DNA of 64,000 nucleotides from Pseudomonadota bacterium (GTDB taxonomy: Bacteria; Pseudomonadota; Alphaproteobacteria; Rhodospirillales; Magnetospirillaceae), in contig JAFAAW010000079.1 in the NCBI GenBank assembly GCA_023426365.1, positions 62,001 through 126,000 on the forward strand. Direction: 5' to 3'. The notes beneath the pieces are model-generated. The model worked only from the letters and a program-made list of their open reading frames with translations, was not told the origin of the DNA and ran no database searches. The position numbers and the translations under genes were made by a program. Positions 37,168 through 46,127 of this stretch are shown one piece after another (position 1 is the stretch's first letter; each line of letters starts with the position of its first letter).

Positions 37168-38683
37168 ATTCCTGATTGCCAACCTGGCGCCGCTGATGTT
37201 CACGGCGCTGGTGGTGTTTCTTCTGTTCGGCTATCCGGTTGCCTTTGCGCTGGCCGCCAATGGCCTTCTGTTCGGCCTCATCGGCATCGAATTGGGGCTG
37301 TTGCAGCCCCAATTGCTGCAGGCCCTGCCCGAGCGCATCTTCGGCATCATGCGCAACGACACGCTGCTGGCGATTCCATTCTTCACCTTCATGGGGTTGA
37401 TCCTGGAACGCAGCGGCATGGCCGAGGATTTGCTGGACACCATCGGCCAGTTGTTCGGCCCCTTGCGCGGCGGCCTCGCCTATGCGGTGATCTTCGTCGG
37501 CGCGCTGCTGGCGGCGACCACCGGCGTGGTGGCGGCATCGGTGATCTCCATGGGCCTGATTTCGCTGCCCATCATGTTGCGTTACGGCTATGACCGCCGC
37601 CTCGCCACCGGCGTGATCGCCGCCTCGGGCACGCTGGCCCAGATCATCCCGCCGTCACTGGTGCTGATCGTCATGGCCGATCAGTTGGGCCGTTCGGTCG
37701 GCGACATGTACGAAGGCGCGCTGGTTCCCGGCCTGGTGCTGACGGCCCTTTACGCCAGCTACATCCTGATCACCTCGCTGATCTGGCCGAACTCCGCCCC
37801 CGCCCTGCCGCCCGAGGCGCGCACCCTGCGGGGTCTCGAGCTGTTCAAGCGCGTGATCGTCTCGCTGGTGCCGCCGCTGGTGCTGATCTTCCTGGTGCTC
37901 GGCACCATCTTCCTGGGCATCGCGACCCCGACCGAAGGCGGCGCCATGGGCGCCAGCGGCGCCCTGATCCTGGCGCTGATGAAGCGCAAGCTGTCGCTGG
38001 ACCTGCTCAAGCAGGCGATGAACACCACCGCCAAGCTGTCGTCCTTCGTGATGTTCATCCTGATCGGCTCGACGGTGTTCGGTCTGGTGTTCCGCGCGGT
38101 CAACGGCGACCTGTGGGTGGAGCACCTGCTCACCGGGCTGCCGGGCGGCCAGTTGGGCTTCCTGATCGTCGTCAACATCCTGGTGTTCGTGCTGGCCTTC
38201 TTCCTCGACTTCTTCGAGCTGGCCTTCATCATCGTCCCCCTGCTGGGGCCGGTAGCGGAAAAGCTGGGCATCGACCTGATCTGGTTCGGCGTTCTGCTGG
38301 GCGTGAACATGCAGACGTCGTTCATGCATCCGCCCTTCGGCTTCGCCCTGTTCTATCTGCGCAGCGTGGCCGCCAAGGCCGATTACATCGACAAGGTGAC
38401 GCGCAAGCGGATCAAGGGCATCTCGACCAGCGACATCTATTGGGGCGCGGTGCCGTTCGTGTGCATCCAGATCATCATGGTCGCGCTGGTCATCGCCTTC
38501 CCCGGGCTTGTGGGCGAATCCACCCACAAGGTGCAGAACCTGGACAACATCCAGATGAACATCGAGCTGCCGACCTATGGCGACGAGGACATACCGCCGC
38601 CCGGAGCCATGCCCGAGGACAGCGACCCCAGCACCGATCTGCAGAAGCAATTGGAGCAGCAGTTCAAACAGGAGCAACGCTGA
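37160..38683 (+). CDS. dctM: TRAP transporter large permease (DctM type)
   Basis: A 507-residue polytopic transporter subunit with about 12 helices. MTEFLIANLAPLMFTALVVF opens the domain; IPFFTFMGLILERSGMAEDL, the TGVVAASVISMGLISLP segment and LAQIIPPSLVLIVMADQLGR are DctM signatures. The C-terminal about 70 residues beyond the last helix form a Pro/Asp/Gln-rich tail (DIPPPGAMPEDSDPSTDLQK), longer than average. It probably imports an organic acid together with a TakP-like binding protein encoded on the opposite strand downstream. Confidence 0.94.
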   Translation: MTEFLIANLAPLMFTALVVFLLFGYPVAFALAANGLLFGLIGIELGLLQPQLLQALPERIFGIMRNDTLLAIPFFTFMGLILERSGMAEDLLDTIGQLFGPLRGGLAYAVIFVGALLAATTGVVAASVISMGLISLPIMLRYGYDRRLATGVIAASGTLAQIIPPSLVLIVMADQLGRSVGDMYEGALVPGLVLTALYASYILITSLIWPNSAPALPPEARTLRGLELFKRVIVSLVPPLVLIFLVLGTIFLGIATPTEGGAMGASGALILALMKRKLSLDLLKQAMNTTAKLSSFVMFILIGSTVFGLVFRAVNGDLWVEHLLTGLPGGQLGFLIVVNILVFVLAFFLDFFELAFIIVPLLGPVAEKLGIDLIWFGVLLGVNMQTSFMHPPFGFALFYLRSVAAKADYIDKVTRKRIKGISTSDIYWGAVPFVCIQIIMVALVIAFPGLVGESTHKVQNLDNIQMNIELPTYGDEDIPPPGAMPEDSDPSTDLQKQLEQQFKQEQR

Positions 38684-38692
38684 TACCGGATT

Positions 38693-38716
38693 GCGTTGAT
38701 CGGCACCGATCAACGC
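38693..38716 (+). other. Hairpin just after dctM
   Basis: GCGTTGATCG pairs with CGATCAACGC around a GCAC loop, directly after the stop. No T-run follows. It is perhaps a 3'-end stabilising hairpin; the true terminator lies at 38850. Confidence 0.5.
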
Positions 38717-38849
38717 CGCCCTCAAGCGCCGGGCGGGGTTCTCCGAAACCCTTGGCTCCCGCGGCCATAAGCGGCGCGGCCCCTTGGGCCTAACCAAATT
38801 CCGATGAGTTTTCCTCACCCGGATCCGGTACGAGCCATACCGGCAAAGA

Positions 38850-38875
38850 AAAAGCCCCGCGAAAGCGGGGCTTTT
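38850..38875. terminator. Bidirectional rho-independent terminator
   Basis: AAAAGCCCCGC and GCGGGGCTTTT pair around a GAAA tetraloop, with ATTTTTT following on the right and a T-rich tail on the other strand. It separates dctM (+) from the binding-protein gene (-). Confidence 0.92.
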
Positions 38876-38895
38876 ATTTTTTGTGGCCGTCCGTC

Positions 38896-39984
38896 CTATT
38901 TCTTGACCGGGTTGGTCAGGACGAACTGGTCGTAGCCGAATTCCGCGACCCGCCACCAAAGCTGGATGTCCTCGCGGAAGCGGTTCCACGATTCGAAGAT
39001 TTTGCGGAACTCCGCGTTCTCCGCGGCGATGGAGCCATAGAGCGCGAAAGCCGATTTCTGCGCGGCCACCATGACGTCCTTGGGGAACGGGCGCAATTGC
39101 ACGCCGGCGGCGATCAGCTTCTTGAGGCCCGCGATGTTCTGCACATCGTACTTGTTCTGCATAATCTGGTTGGCCTCGGCGCAGGCGACTTCGTATGCCG
39201 CCTGATAGACCTTGGGCAACTTGTTCCACTGCTCCAGGTTCACGTAGGACGAGACGGTCGAGCCGCCCTCCCAGAATCCCGGATAATAGTAATATTTGGC
39301 CACGCGGTAGAAGGCCAACTTCTCGTCGTCGTAGGGACCGACCCATTCGGCGGCGTCGATGGTGCCCTTTTCAAGCGCCGGGTAGATGTCGGCCCCGGCC
39401 AATTGCTGCGGCACCACGCCCAGCGGCTGAAGCACCTTTCCGGCGATGCCGGCAATGCGCATCTTGAGGCCCTGGAGGTCGGCCAGGCTTTTGACCTCCT
39501 TACGGAACCAGCCGCCCATCTGGGTGCCGGTGTTGCCGGCCAGGAAATTGATGACGTTATGGCCGGCATAGAACGGGCGCAGCAATTCCATGCCGCCGCC
39601 CTGGGTCAGCCAGGCATTGTTCTGGCGGCTGTTGAGGCCGAACGGCAATTGGGTTTCAAAGGCGAAGGTCGGGTCCTTGCCGATATAGTAATAGCTGCAC
39701 GAATGACCGCATTCGACGGTATTGGCCTGCACCGCATCGAACACCTGCAGGCCCGGCACGATCTCGCCCGCCGCGAACACGCGGATTTGGAAACGGCCTT
39801 CGGTCAGTTCGGAAACGCGCCGCGCGATATGCTCGCCGGCGCCGAACAGCGTATCCAGACTTTTCGGGAAGCTGGATGCCATGCGCCAACGGATTTCGGG
39901 CAAGCCTTGGGCAAGGGCGGGCGAAGCCAGGGTGGTGCCCGCGGCACCCACGGTCGCGGCTTTAAGGAAGGAACGACGTTCCAT
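38896..39984 (-). CDS. TRAP transporter substrate-binding protein, TakP-like (copy 1)
   Basis: 362 residues. The Tat signal MERRSFLKAATVGAAGTTLA is followed by a DctP-fold domain. MGGWFRKE, MRIAGIAGKVLQPLGVVPQQ, DIYPALEKGTIDAAEWVGPY and YYYYPGFWEGG are shared with Rhodobacter TakP, which binds 2-oxo acids such as pyruvate. The substrate here is inferred. The ATG at 39984 begins the twin-arginine signal. It has the same length as the paralogue upstream at 40111-41199; the two proteins are alike throughout but differ at many sites, so this is an old duplication. Confidence 0.92.
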   Translation of the reverse strand: MERRSFLKAATVGAAGTTLASPALAQGLPEIRWRMASSFPKSLDTLFGAGEHIARRVSELTEGRFQIRVFAAGEIVPGLQVFDAVQANTVECGHSCSYYYIGKDPTFAFETQLPFGLNSRQNNAWLTQGGGMELLRPFYAGHNVINFLAGNTGTQMGGWFRKEVKSLADLQGLKMRIAGIAGKVLQPLGVVPQQLAGADIYPALEKGTIDAAEWVGPYDDEKLAFYRVAKYYYYPGFWEGGSTVSSYVNLEQWNKLPKVYQAAYEVACAEANQIMQNKYDVQNIAGLKKLIAAGVQLRPFPKDVMVAAQKSAFALYGSIAAENAEFRKIFESWNRFREDIQLWWRVAEFGYDQFVLTNPVKK

Positions 39985-40068
39985 CTTGCGTCTCCGGCAC
40001 GGAAATCGGATGTCTGAGCGGGCGATCATACACTTCGCGCACCCAGGTGGTAAGGCCAAGAAACGAAA

Positions 40069-40094
40069 GAAGGCCCCGCCTGGGCGGGGCCTTC
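40069..40094 (-). terminator. Terminator between the two binding-protein genes
   Basis: GAAGGCCCCGCC pairs with GGCGGGGCCTTC over a very short loop. In the leftward direction it is followed by TTTCGTTTC. It would stop most transcription from copy 2 before copy 1. Confidence 0.75.
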
Positions 40095-40110
40095 GAAGCT
40101 GTTTCCTGCG

Positions 40111-41199
40111 CTATTTCTTGAGCGGATTGGTCAGCACGAACTGGTCGAAGCTGAACTCGGCGACGCGCCACCACAACTGGATGTCATCGCGGAACGCCTT
40201 CCACGGGCCGTAGATCTTGGCGAACTTGGGGTTCTCCTTGGCGATCTCGTCATACAGCTCGAACGCCGCCTTCTGCGCCGCCACCATCACGTCCTTGGGG
40301 AACGGACGCAACTGGGTGCCGTTGGCCACCAGCTTCTTGAGGCCGGTGATGTTCTGCACGTCGTACTTGGACTGCATGTCCACGGTGGCCTCGGCGCAGG
40401 CTGTGGCGAAGGCTTCCTGGTACGCCTTGGGCAGCTTGGCCCACTGATCCAGGTTGACGTAGCACGAGAAGGTCGGACCGCCCTCCCAGAAGCCGGGATA
40501 ATAGTAGTTCTTGGCCACCTTGTAGAAGGCCAGCTTATCGTCGTCGTAGGGGCCGACCCATTCGGCGGCGTCGATGGTGCCCTTTTCCAGCGCGGGATAG
40601 ATGTCGCCGCCGGCCAATTGCTGCGGCACCACGCCCAGCTTGGCCAGCACGCGGCCGGCGATGCCGGCGATGCGCATCTTCAATCCCTGCAGGTCCTGCA
40701 CGCTCTTGATTTCCTTGCGGAACCAGCCGCCCATCTGGGTGCCGGAATTGCCCGCCGGGAAATTGATGACGTTGTAATCCTTATAGAATTCGCGGACCAG
40801 TTCCAGTCCGCCGCCATGATAGAGCCAGGCGTTGTTCTGGCGCGCATTGAGGCCGAACGGCATCGCCGCCTCGAAGGCGAAGGTCGGGTCCTTGCCCACG
40901 TAATAATAGGACACCGAGTGGCCGCACTCGACGGTGCCCTGTTGCACGGCGTCCAGCACTTGCAGGCCGGGGACGATCTCGCCGCCGGCAAATACGCGAA
41001 TCTGGAACTTGCCGTCGGTCAGTTCGGCCACGCGCTTGGCGACGAATTCGCCGCCGCCATAGATGGTGTCCAGGCTCTTGGGGAAGCTGGACGCCATGCG
41101 CCATTTGATTTCCGGAGCACCTTGCGCCAAGGCCGGAGCGGCAACGGTGCTGGCGGCCGCGCCGACAGTGGCGGCTTTCAGGAACGAACGTCTCTCCAT
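40111..41199 (-). CDS. TRAP transporter substrate-binding protein, TakP-like (copy 2)
   Basis: 362 residues. Tat signal MERRSFLKAATVGAAASTVA with cleavage near APALA-QG. The mature domain has FRKEIKSVQDLQGLKMRIAG, LGVVPQQLAGGDIYPALEKG, TIDAAEWVGPYDDDKLAFYK and YYYPGFWEGGPTFSCYVNLD. This is the TakP/DctP 2-oxo-acid branch. It lies upstream of copy 1 on the same strand with a terminator between, so the two are probably expressed separately. A GAGGAAAC ribosome site precedes the ATG. Confidence 0.93.
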   Translation of the reverse strand: MERRSFLKAATVGAAASTVAAPALAQGAPEIKWRMASSFPKSLDTIYGGGEFVAKRVAELTDGKFQIRVFAGGEIVPGLQVLDAVQQGTVECGHSVSYYYVGKDPTFAFEAAMPFGLNARQNNAWLYHGGGLELVREFYKDYNVINFPAGNSGTQMGGWFRKEIKSVQDLQGLKMRIAGIAGRVLAKLGVVPQQLAGGDIYPALEKGTIDAAEWVGPYDDDKLAFYKVAKNYYYPGFWEGGPTFSCYVNLDQWAKLPKAYQEAFATACAEATVDMQSKYDVQNITGLKKLVANGTQLRPFPKDVMVAAQKAAFELYDEIAKENPKFAKIYGPWKAFRDDIQLWWRVAEFSFDQFVLTNPLKK

Positions 41200-41316
41200 C
41201 GTTTCCTCCAGGATGCGTTTCTTTGTCCGGGCTTTGTGCCCGCTCCTTCCGATCCTGGCATGAAGATGGTAGTCACGCCAAAGGAAAACCAGTACCCCGT
41301 ACTCTGGTTATCCCCC

Positions 41317-43539
41317 TCATGTAAACTTGTTGCTGCGCGGGAAGCCGGTGGGGGGCAGACGTCCGACCGAGGCTCGTTTTCCCAGCCAGGGAGTCAGGTC
41401 TGCTTCCGTACGGGTGCGTTCACCCATCTTCCACGACAATCCTTCGGCCAATGTGAAGACCTTGATGTCGGCGGCGCCGCCGTCGCGGTATTTCTGGAGC
41501 ATCACACCGCGGCCGCGGGTCATGACCGGGATTTCCTCGGCCATGAACACCAAGAGCTTGCGGTTATTGCCGATGATGGCGACCGCATCGCCCTCGGCCG
41601 GCAGACAGAACGCCGCCTTTTCGCCATCGCCAAGGTTCAGCACCATCTTGCCGGCCTTGGTCTGCGCCAGTACTTCGTTTTCCTCGACAATGAAGCCGCG
41701 CCCGCCATCGGACGACACCAGCAGCCTGCGTCCGGGCTTGTGCGGGAAGACGGCGCCGATGTCGGCGTCGTTGGCCAGATCGATCATTAGGCGCAGCGGC
41801 TCGCCGAAGCCACGCCCCGAGGGCAGCTTGTCACCGCCCAGGGTGTAGAAGCGGCCATCGGTGGCGAAGAACAGCACCTTGTCGGTGGTTTCGGCCTTGA
41901 TGGCGAATTTGAGTTGGTCGCCTTCCTTGAACTTGATGGTTTCAAGCTGGTCGATGTGCCCCTTCATGGCACGGATCCAGCCCTTTTCCGACAGGATGAC
42001 GGTGATCGGCTCGCGTTCGATGAAGGCTTCCAGCGGCACCACCACGGCGGTGGGCGCATCGCCCAGGACGGTGCGGCGGTCGCCGATCAGGGTGCCGGGG
42101 CCGAATTTCCTGCGGATATCGGTCACCTGGCCGGCGATGGTGCCCCAGCGCCGCCCCTCATCCGCCAGCAATGCCTCCAGATCGGCCTTTTCAGCGGCGA
42201 GGGCGCTGTGTTCGGTGCGGATCTCGATTTCCTGAAGCTTGTTCAGGCTGCGCAGGCGCATGTTGAGGATGGCTTCCGCCTGCACTTCCGTCAGGACGAA
42301 GGTGCGGATCAGTTCCGCCTTTGGCTCGTCGGCCGTGCGGATGATGTGGATCACCTTGTCCAGATCGGCATAGACCTTGAGGAAGCCTTCCAGCACCTCC
42401 AGCCGCTTGGCGATCTTCTCCAGACGATGGCGGGTGCGGCGCTCCAGAACCTCCATGCGATGGTCCAGGAACGCGCGCAGCACCTCCTTGAGGTTCATGA
42501 CGCGCGGGCAGGCATCCTTGTCCAGCACGTTCATGTTCAGGCCGATGCGGACCTCGAGGTCGGTCTGGCGGAACAATTGTTCCATCAGCAGTTCGGCTTC
42601 GATGGTGCGGTTGCGCGGCTCCAGCACGATGCGCACATCTTCCGCCGATTCGTCGCGGATGTCGGCCAGCAGGGGCAGCTTCTTCTCGGTCAGCAGTTCG
42701 GCGATCTTCTCGATCACCTTGGACTTCTGCACCTGATAGGGAATTTCGGTGACCACGATCTGATAAAGACCGTGGGACAGCTTCTCCACCTCCCACTTGG
42801 CGCGCAGGCGAAAAGCGCCACGGCCGGTGCGGTAGGCTTCGGCCACCGCGTCGCGGCTTTCCACCAGCACGCCGCCGGTGGGAAAGTCGGGGCCGGGCAT
42901 CAACGCGATCAGCGCATCGACCGAGCATTCCGGTTCGCGGATCAGATGGCCCAGCGCGTCGCAGATCTCGCCCACATTGTGGGGCGGAATGCTGGTGGCC
43001 ATGCCGACCGCGATGCCGGTGGCGCCATTGGCCAGCAGATTGGGGAAGGCCGCCGGCATGACCACCGGCTCGCTTTCGGTGCCGTCATAGGTGGCGCGAA
43101 AATCCACCGCATCCTCGTCCAACCCTTCCATCAGCGCGGCGGCGATGGCGGTCAGCTTGGCCTCGGTGTATCGCATGGCAGCGGCGTTATCGCCGTCGAT
43201 ATTGCCGAAATTGCCCTGGCCCTCGACCAGCGGATAGCGCACGGCGAAGTCCTGCGCCAGGCGGACCATGGCATCATAGACCGCCACGTCGCCGTGGGGG
43301 TGATACTTACCGATGACGTCGCCGACCACGCGGGCGCACTTCTTGAAACCGCCCTCGGGGTCCAGCTTGAGCTGGCGCATGGCGAACAGCAGGCGGCGGT
43401 GCACCGGCTTGAGACCGTCGCGCACGTCGGGCAGCGAGCGCGAGACGATGGTGGACATGGCATAGGCGAGATAGCGCTCGCCCAAGGCCTCGGTGAGCGA
43501 CGTTTCGCGGATTTCACCCGCGACGGCAGGTTCGGTCAT
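41317..43539 (-). CDS. parC: DNA topoisomerase IV subunit A
   Basis: A 740-residue type IIA topoisomerase subunit that decatenates daughter chromosomes. The breakage-reunion domain contains RDGLKPVHRRLLFAM, KKCARVVGDVIGKYHPHGDV (quinolone-determining region) and the catalytic Tyr124 in AAAMRYTEAKL. The C-terminal part (about 490-740) is a reduced beta-pinwheel without the GyrA box, which identifies ParC rather than GyrA. It is the last gene of the leftward block after recO (55-nt gap). Confidence 0.96.
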   Translation of the reverse strand: MTEPAVAGEIRETSLTEALGERYLAYAMSTIVSRSLPDVRDGLKPVHRRLLFAMRQLKLDPEGGFKKCARVVGDVIGKYHPHGDVAVYDAMVRLAQDFAVRYPLVEGQGNFGNIDGDNAAAMRYTEAKLTAIAAALMEGLDEDAVDFRATYDGTESEPVVMPAAFPNLLANGATGIAVGMATSIPPHNVGEICDALGHLIREPECSVDALIALMPGPDFPTGGVLVESRDAVAEAYRTGRGAFRLRAKWEVEKLSHGLYQIVVTEIPYQVQKSKVIEKIAELLTEKKLPLLADIRDESAEDVRIVLEPRNRTIEAELLMEQLFRQTDLEVRIGLNMNVLDKDACPRVMNLKEVLRAFLDHRMEVLERRTRHRLEKIAKRLEVLEGFLKVYADLDKVIHIIRTADEPKAELIRTFVLTEVQAEAILNMRLRSLNKLQEIEIRTEHSALAAEKADLEALLADEGRRWGTIAGQVTDIRRKFGPGTLIGDRRTVLGDAPTAVVVPLEAFIEREPITVILSEKGWIRAMKGHIDQLETIKFKEGDQLKFAIKAETTDKVLFFATDGRFYTLGGDKLPSGRGFGEPLRLMIDLANDADIGAVFPHKPGRRLLVSSDGGRGFIVEENEVLAQTKAGKMVLNLGDGEKAAFCLPAEGDAVAIIGNNRKLLVFMAEEIPVMTRGRGVMLQKYRDGGAADIKVFTLAEGLSWKMGERTRTEADLTPWLGKRASVGRLPPTGFPRSNKFT

Positions 43540-43594
43540 GCAATTCCCCAGAGTTCACGGCCAGATCGCAACCTGGACCGGGCGCATCGTATTT

Positions 43595-44308
43595 TCAGGG
43601 CCGGAAACGGTCAACCAGTCGTGCGCGCGCGGGCGGCAATGCCCGCCGCTGCGGCGCCAGCACATGGCGCTCCAGGAAGAAGCCGGCCAGGGCCAGACCC
43701 TGCCGCACTTCCTCGCGCGTGCCCTCACCGCCCCGGATCAGGAAGGCGGGCAAGGCCAGCAGCTTGTCGCGATACTCTTCGCCCGCCGAGGCCGACACCG
43801 CCCGCCCGCTTTTCGGGCTGACATAGGCCAGGTGGTCGTTGGCGCCCGTGGCGGCGCACCGGCTCAGGTCCAGGCCATAGCCCAGGTCGCGCAGCAGCGC
43901 CAATTCCCAATGCACGTAGACGCTGGCCCAGGCCTCGCTGCCCAGCGCCTCCAGCAGCGCCACCAGCGCGGCATGGGCGGCGGGATGGGGTTGGCGCTCG
44001 GGCAACGCCGCCTCGCACAAGGCGCAGGCGGACACCAGGGCGGCCAGCCGGGCGGGATCGTCGAACCTCTCGGCCGCATGGGCGCGCACCAGTTCGAGCC
44101 GGTAGCTGCCCAATTGCTCGGCCAGACGGGCGCGCCACCACAGCCGGACATGATTGCCCGCCTGCACGATGCCGCGCTTGTCCTTGCCGGCGCCGCCATG
44201 CACCAATCCCGGATGGCGGCCGTGCTCGCGGGTCAGGACCGAGGCGACCACGCCGCCCTCGCCCAGGCGGCGGGTGGCAAGGACGATGCCCTCGTCCACC
44301 CATTCCAT
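43595..44308 (-). CDS. recO: DNA repair protein RecO
   Basis: A 237-residue mediator that loads RecA on SSB-coated DNA in the RecFOR pathway. The N-terminal OB-fold starts MEWVDEGIVLATRRLGEGGV; the zinc-region and helical domain follow (ALCEAALPERQPHPAAHAAL, VHWELALLRDLGYGLDLSRC). The ATG at 44308 overlaps the stop of the small upstream gene by one nucleotide (TGATG), supporting this start over an open-frame ATG 26 codons upstream. Era-recO order is typical. Confidence 0.95.
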   Translation of the reverse strand: MEWVDEGIVLATRRLGEGGVVASVLTREHGRHPGLVHGGAGKDKRGIVQAGNHVRLWWRARLAEQLGSYRLELVRAHAAERFDDPARLAALVSACALCEAALPERQPHPAAHAALVALLEALGSEAWASVYVHWELALLRDLGYGLDLSRCAATGANDHLAYVSPKSGRAVSASAGEEYRDKLLALPAFLIRGGEGTREEVRQGLALAGFFLERHVLAPQRRALPPARARLVDRFRP

Positions 44309-44517
44309 CACCACAAGTCCCAGACGGTCAGGCCCACGCCGACGGCGGCAAAAATCATTCCGGTGGCGGCCAGGGCGACCGACCACCGTTCGATGGGGGG
44401 CGGGTTCTCAAACGATTGTTCGCTCCACGCCCCGCGCCGCATGCGGTGCTGCAGGACCGCCACCAGCAGCAGCGTGCCCAGCCACAGCAGGATCAGGCCC
44501 AGGGCGCGCGCGCTCAC
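44308..44517 (-). CDS. Small two-helix membrane protein between era and recO
   Basis: 69 residues: MSARALGLILLWLGTLLLVA forms one hydrophobic helix, a basic loop with QHRMRRGAWSEQSF follows, and a second helix (VALAATGMIFAAVGVGLTVW) ends it. I do not recognise the family. TGATG coupling to recO and the 12-nt gap from era indicate operon membership. The function is unknown. Confidence 0.65.
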   Translation of the reverse strand: MSARALGLILLWLGTLLLVAVLQHRMRRGAWSEQSFENPPPIERWSVALAATGMIFAAVGVGLTVWDLW

Positions 44518-44529
44518 CGGCCACCTCCG

Positions 44530-45441
44530 TCAGACGTCGAAGTCCAGGCCCATTTCGCTGTAATGGGTGCGCCGGTCCTGCCAGTCTTCCTTGACCTTGA
44601 CGTGCAGGAACAGATGCACCCGGCGCTCCAGCAGCGCTTCCAGCTCCTCGCGGGCGGCGGCGCCGATGGCCTTGATCTGGTGCCCGCCCTTGCCCACCAC
44701 GATGGCCTTCTGGCTTTCGCGCTGGATGTAGATGACCTGATCGACGCGGGCCGAGCCGTCGGGCCGTTCCTCCCACTGCTCGGTTTCCACCGTCAGCGCA
44801 TAGGGCAGTTCCTCATGCAGCTTGAGGAACGCCTTTTCACGGGTGATCTCGGCCGCCAGCATGCGCTGGGGCAGGTCCGAAACCTCGTCCTCGGGGAACA
44901 TCCACGGCCCCTGGGGGACGCGCTCGGCGAACAGCTTGGAGAGCGGGGCCAGCCCGTCGCCCTTGAGCGCGGAGATCATGAACACGTCGGTGAACAGGCC
45001 CTCGGCGTGCAGATCGGCGGCCAGCGCCAGCAGCTTTTCCTTCTTGACCGCATCCACCTTGTTGAGGATCAGCACGGCCTGGCGCTTGGAGGCGCGCAAC
45101 TTTTCCACGATGGCGCGGGTGTCATCGTCATAGCCGCGATTGGCATCCACCAGCAGGCAGACCAGATCGGCATCGGAAGCTCCGCTCCAGGCGGCGGCCA
45201 CCATGGCGCGGTCCAGACGGCGGCGCGGCTGGAAGATGCCGGGGGTGTCAACCAAGATGACCTGGGCCGGGCCGGACATCAGGATGCCCAGCACGCGGAA
45301 GCGGGTGGTCTGCACCTTGGGCGACACGATGGACACCTTGGTTCCCACCAGCGCGTTGACCAACGTGGACTTGCCGGCGTTGGGCGCGCCGACGATGGCC
45401 ACGTAGCCGCATCGCCTTTCGTTCTCGGGAACCTCACTCAT
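44530..45441 (-). CDS. era: GTPase Era
   Basis: A 303-residue GTPase that binds the 3' end of 16S rRNA and aids 30S maturation. G1 GAPNAGKST (residues 18-26), G3 DTPGI, G4 NKVD, G5 SALKGDG; the C-terminal KH domain contains IYIQRESQKAIVVGKGGHQI. The ATG at 45441 overlaps rnc by 4 nt (ATGA); the frame is open far upstream but only as a shadow of rnc. The rnc-era coupling is widely conserved. Confidence 0.97.
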   Translation of the reverse strand: MSEVPENERRCGYVAIVGAPNAGKSTLVNALVGTKVSIVSPKVQTTRFRVLGILMSGPAQVILVDTPGIFQPRRRLDRAMVAAAWSGASDADLVCLLVDANRGYDDDTRAIVEKLRASKRQAVLILNKVDAVKKEKLLALAADLHAEGLFTDVFMISALKGDGLAPLSKLFAERVPQGPWMFPEDEVSDLPQRMLAAEITREKAFLKLHEELPYALTVETEQWEERPDGSARVDQVIYIQRESQKAIVVGKGGHQIKAIGAAAREELEALLERRVHLFLHVKVKEDWQDRRTHYSEMGLDFDV

Positions 45442-46124
45442 TTCGTCACATTCTCCAACATCTGGGTCGCTGCGGCCTGTTCGGCGGCGCGCTTCGACGC
45501 GCCCTTCGCAGTGACCGTCTCCACTCCCTCGACTTCCACCGATACCATGAAAGTGGGGTCGTGGGGCGGACCTTCCATGCCGACGGTCGTGTAAACCGGC
45601 AGCTTCTTGCCCCGACCCTGCGCCCATTCCTGCAGCGCGGTCTTGGCATCCTTGGGCGGCGCGGCCGATTCGTCCATCAGCGGCGTCCACATGGTCCGCA
45701 CGAAGGTCTGGGCCTTCTCGAAGCCGGCATCGGCGTAAAGCGCGCCGATCAACGCCTCGCAGGCATCGGCCAGCAGGCCCGGATTGCCGCGTCCGCCCGC
45801 CTCCTCCTCGCCCCGCGACAGCACCAGGTGCTGCGGCAGGCCGATGGCCAGGGCGATGCGGGCCAACGCCTCGCGGCGCACCAGCGCCGCATGGCGGCGC
45901 GCCAGCGCGCCCTCGGGCTCGGTCGGGAAGCGGTTGAACAGCATTTCGGCGACCACCAATCCCAGAACCCGATCGCCCAGGAATTCCAGCCGTTCATACG
46001 GCGTCGCCTTGCGCGGGGCGCGGCCATGCACCACCGACGGATGGGTCAGCGCCTGGGTCAGCAGGTTGGGGTCCGCGAAACGATGCCCCAGCCGCTGGGC
46101 CAGTTCGTGCAGCCGGGCGGGCAT
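45438..46124 (-). CDS. rnc: Ribonuclease III
   Basis: A 228-residue double-strand-specific endoribonuclease for rRNA processing. The catalytic domain carries ERLEFLGDRVLGLVVAEMLF (signature with Glu and Asp). The second acidic cluster is DACEALIGALYADAGF. The C-terminal double-stranded RNA-binding domain (about 160-225) has DAKTALQEWAQGRGKKLPVY and ASKRAAEQAAATQML. It follows lepB by 3 nt, an almost universal order. Confidence 0.97.
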   Translation of the reverse strand: MPARLHELAQRLGHRFADPNLLTQALTHPSVVHGRAPRKATPYERLEFLGDRVLGLVVAEMLFNRFPTEPEGALARRHAALVRREALARIALAIGLPQHLVLSRGEEEAGGRGNPGLLADACEALIGALYADAGFEKAQTFVRTMWTPLMDESAAPPKDAKTALQEWAQGRGKKLPVYTTVGMEGPPHDPTFMVSVEVEGVETVTAKGASKRAAEQAAATQMLENVTK

Positions 46125-46127
46125 GGA

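Noticed and set aside
38896..41199. Recent tandem duplication of the TRAP binding-protein gene
   Set aside because: The two proteins share motifs and length but differ at many positions throughout, so it is an old duplication rather than an assembly artefact or recent copy.
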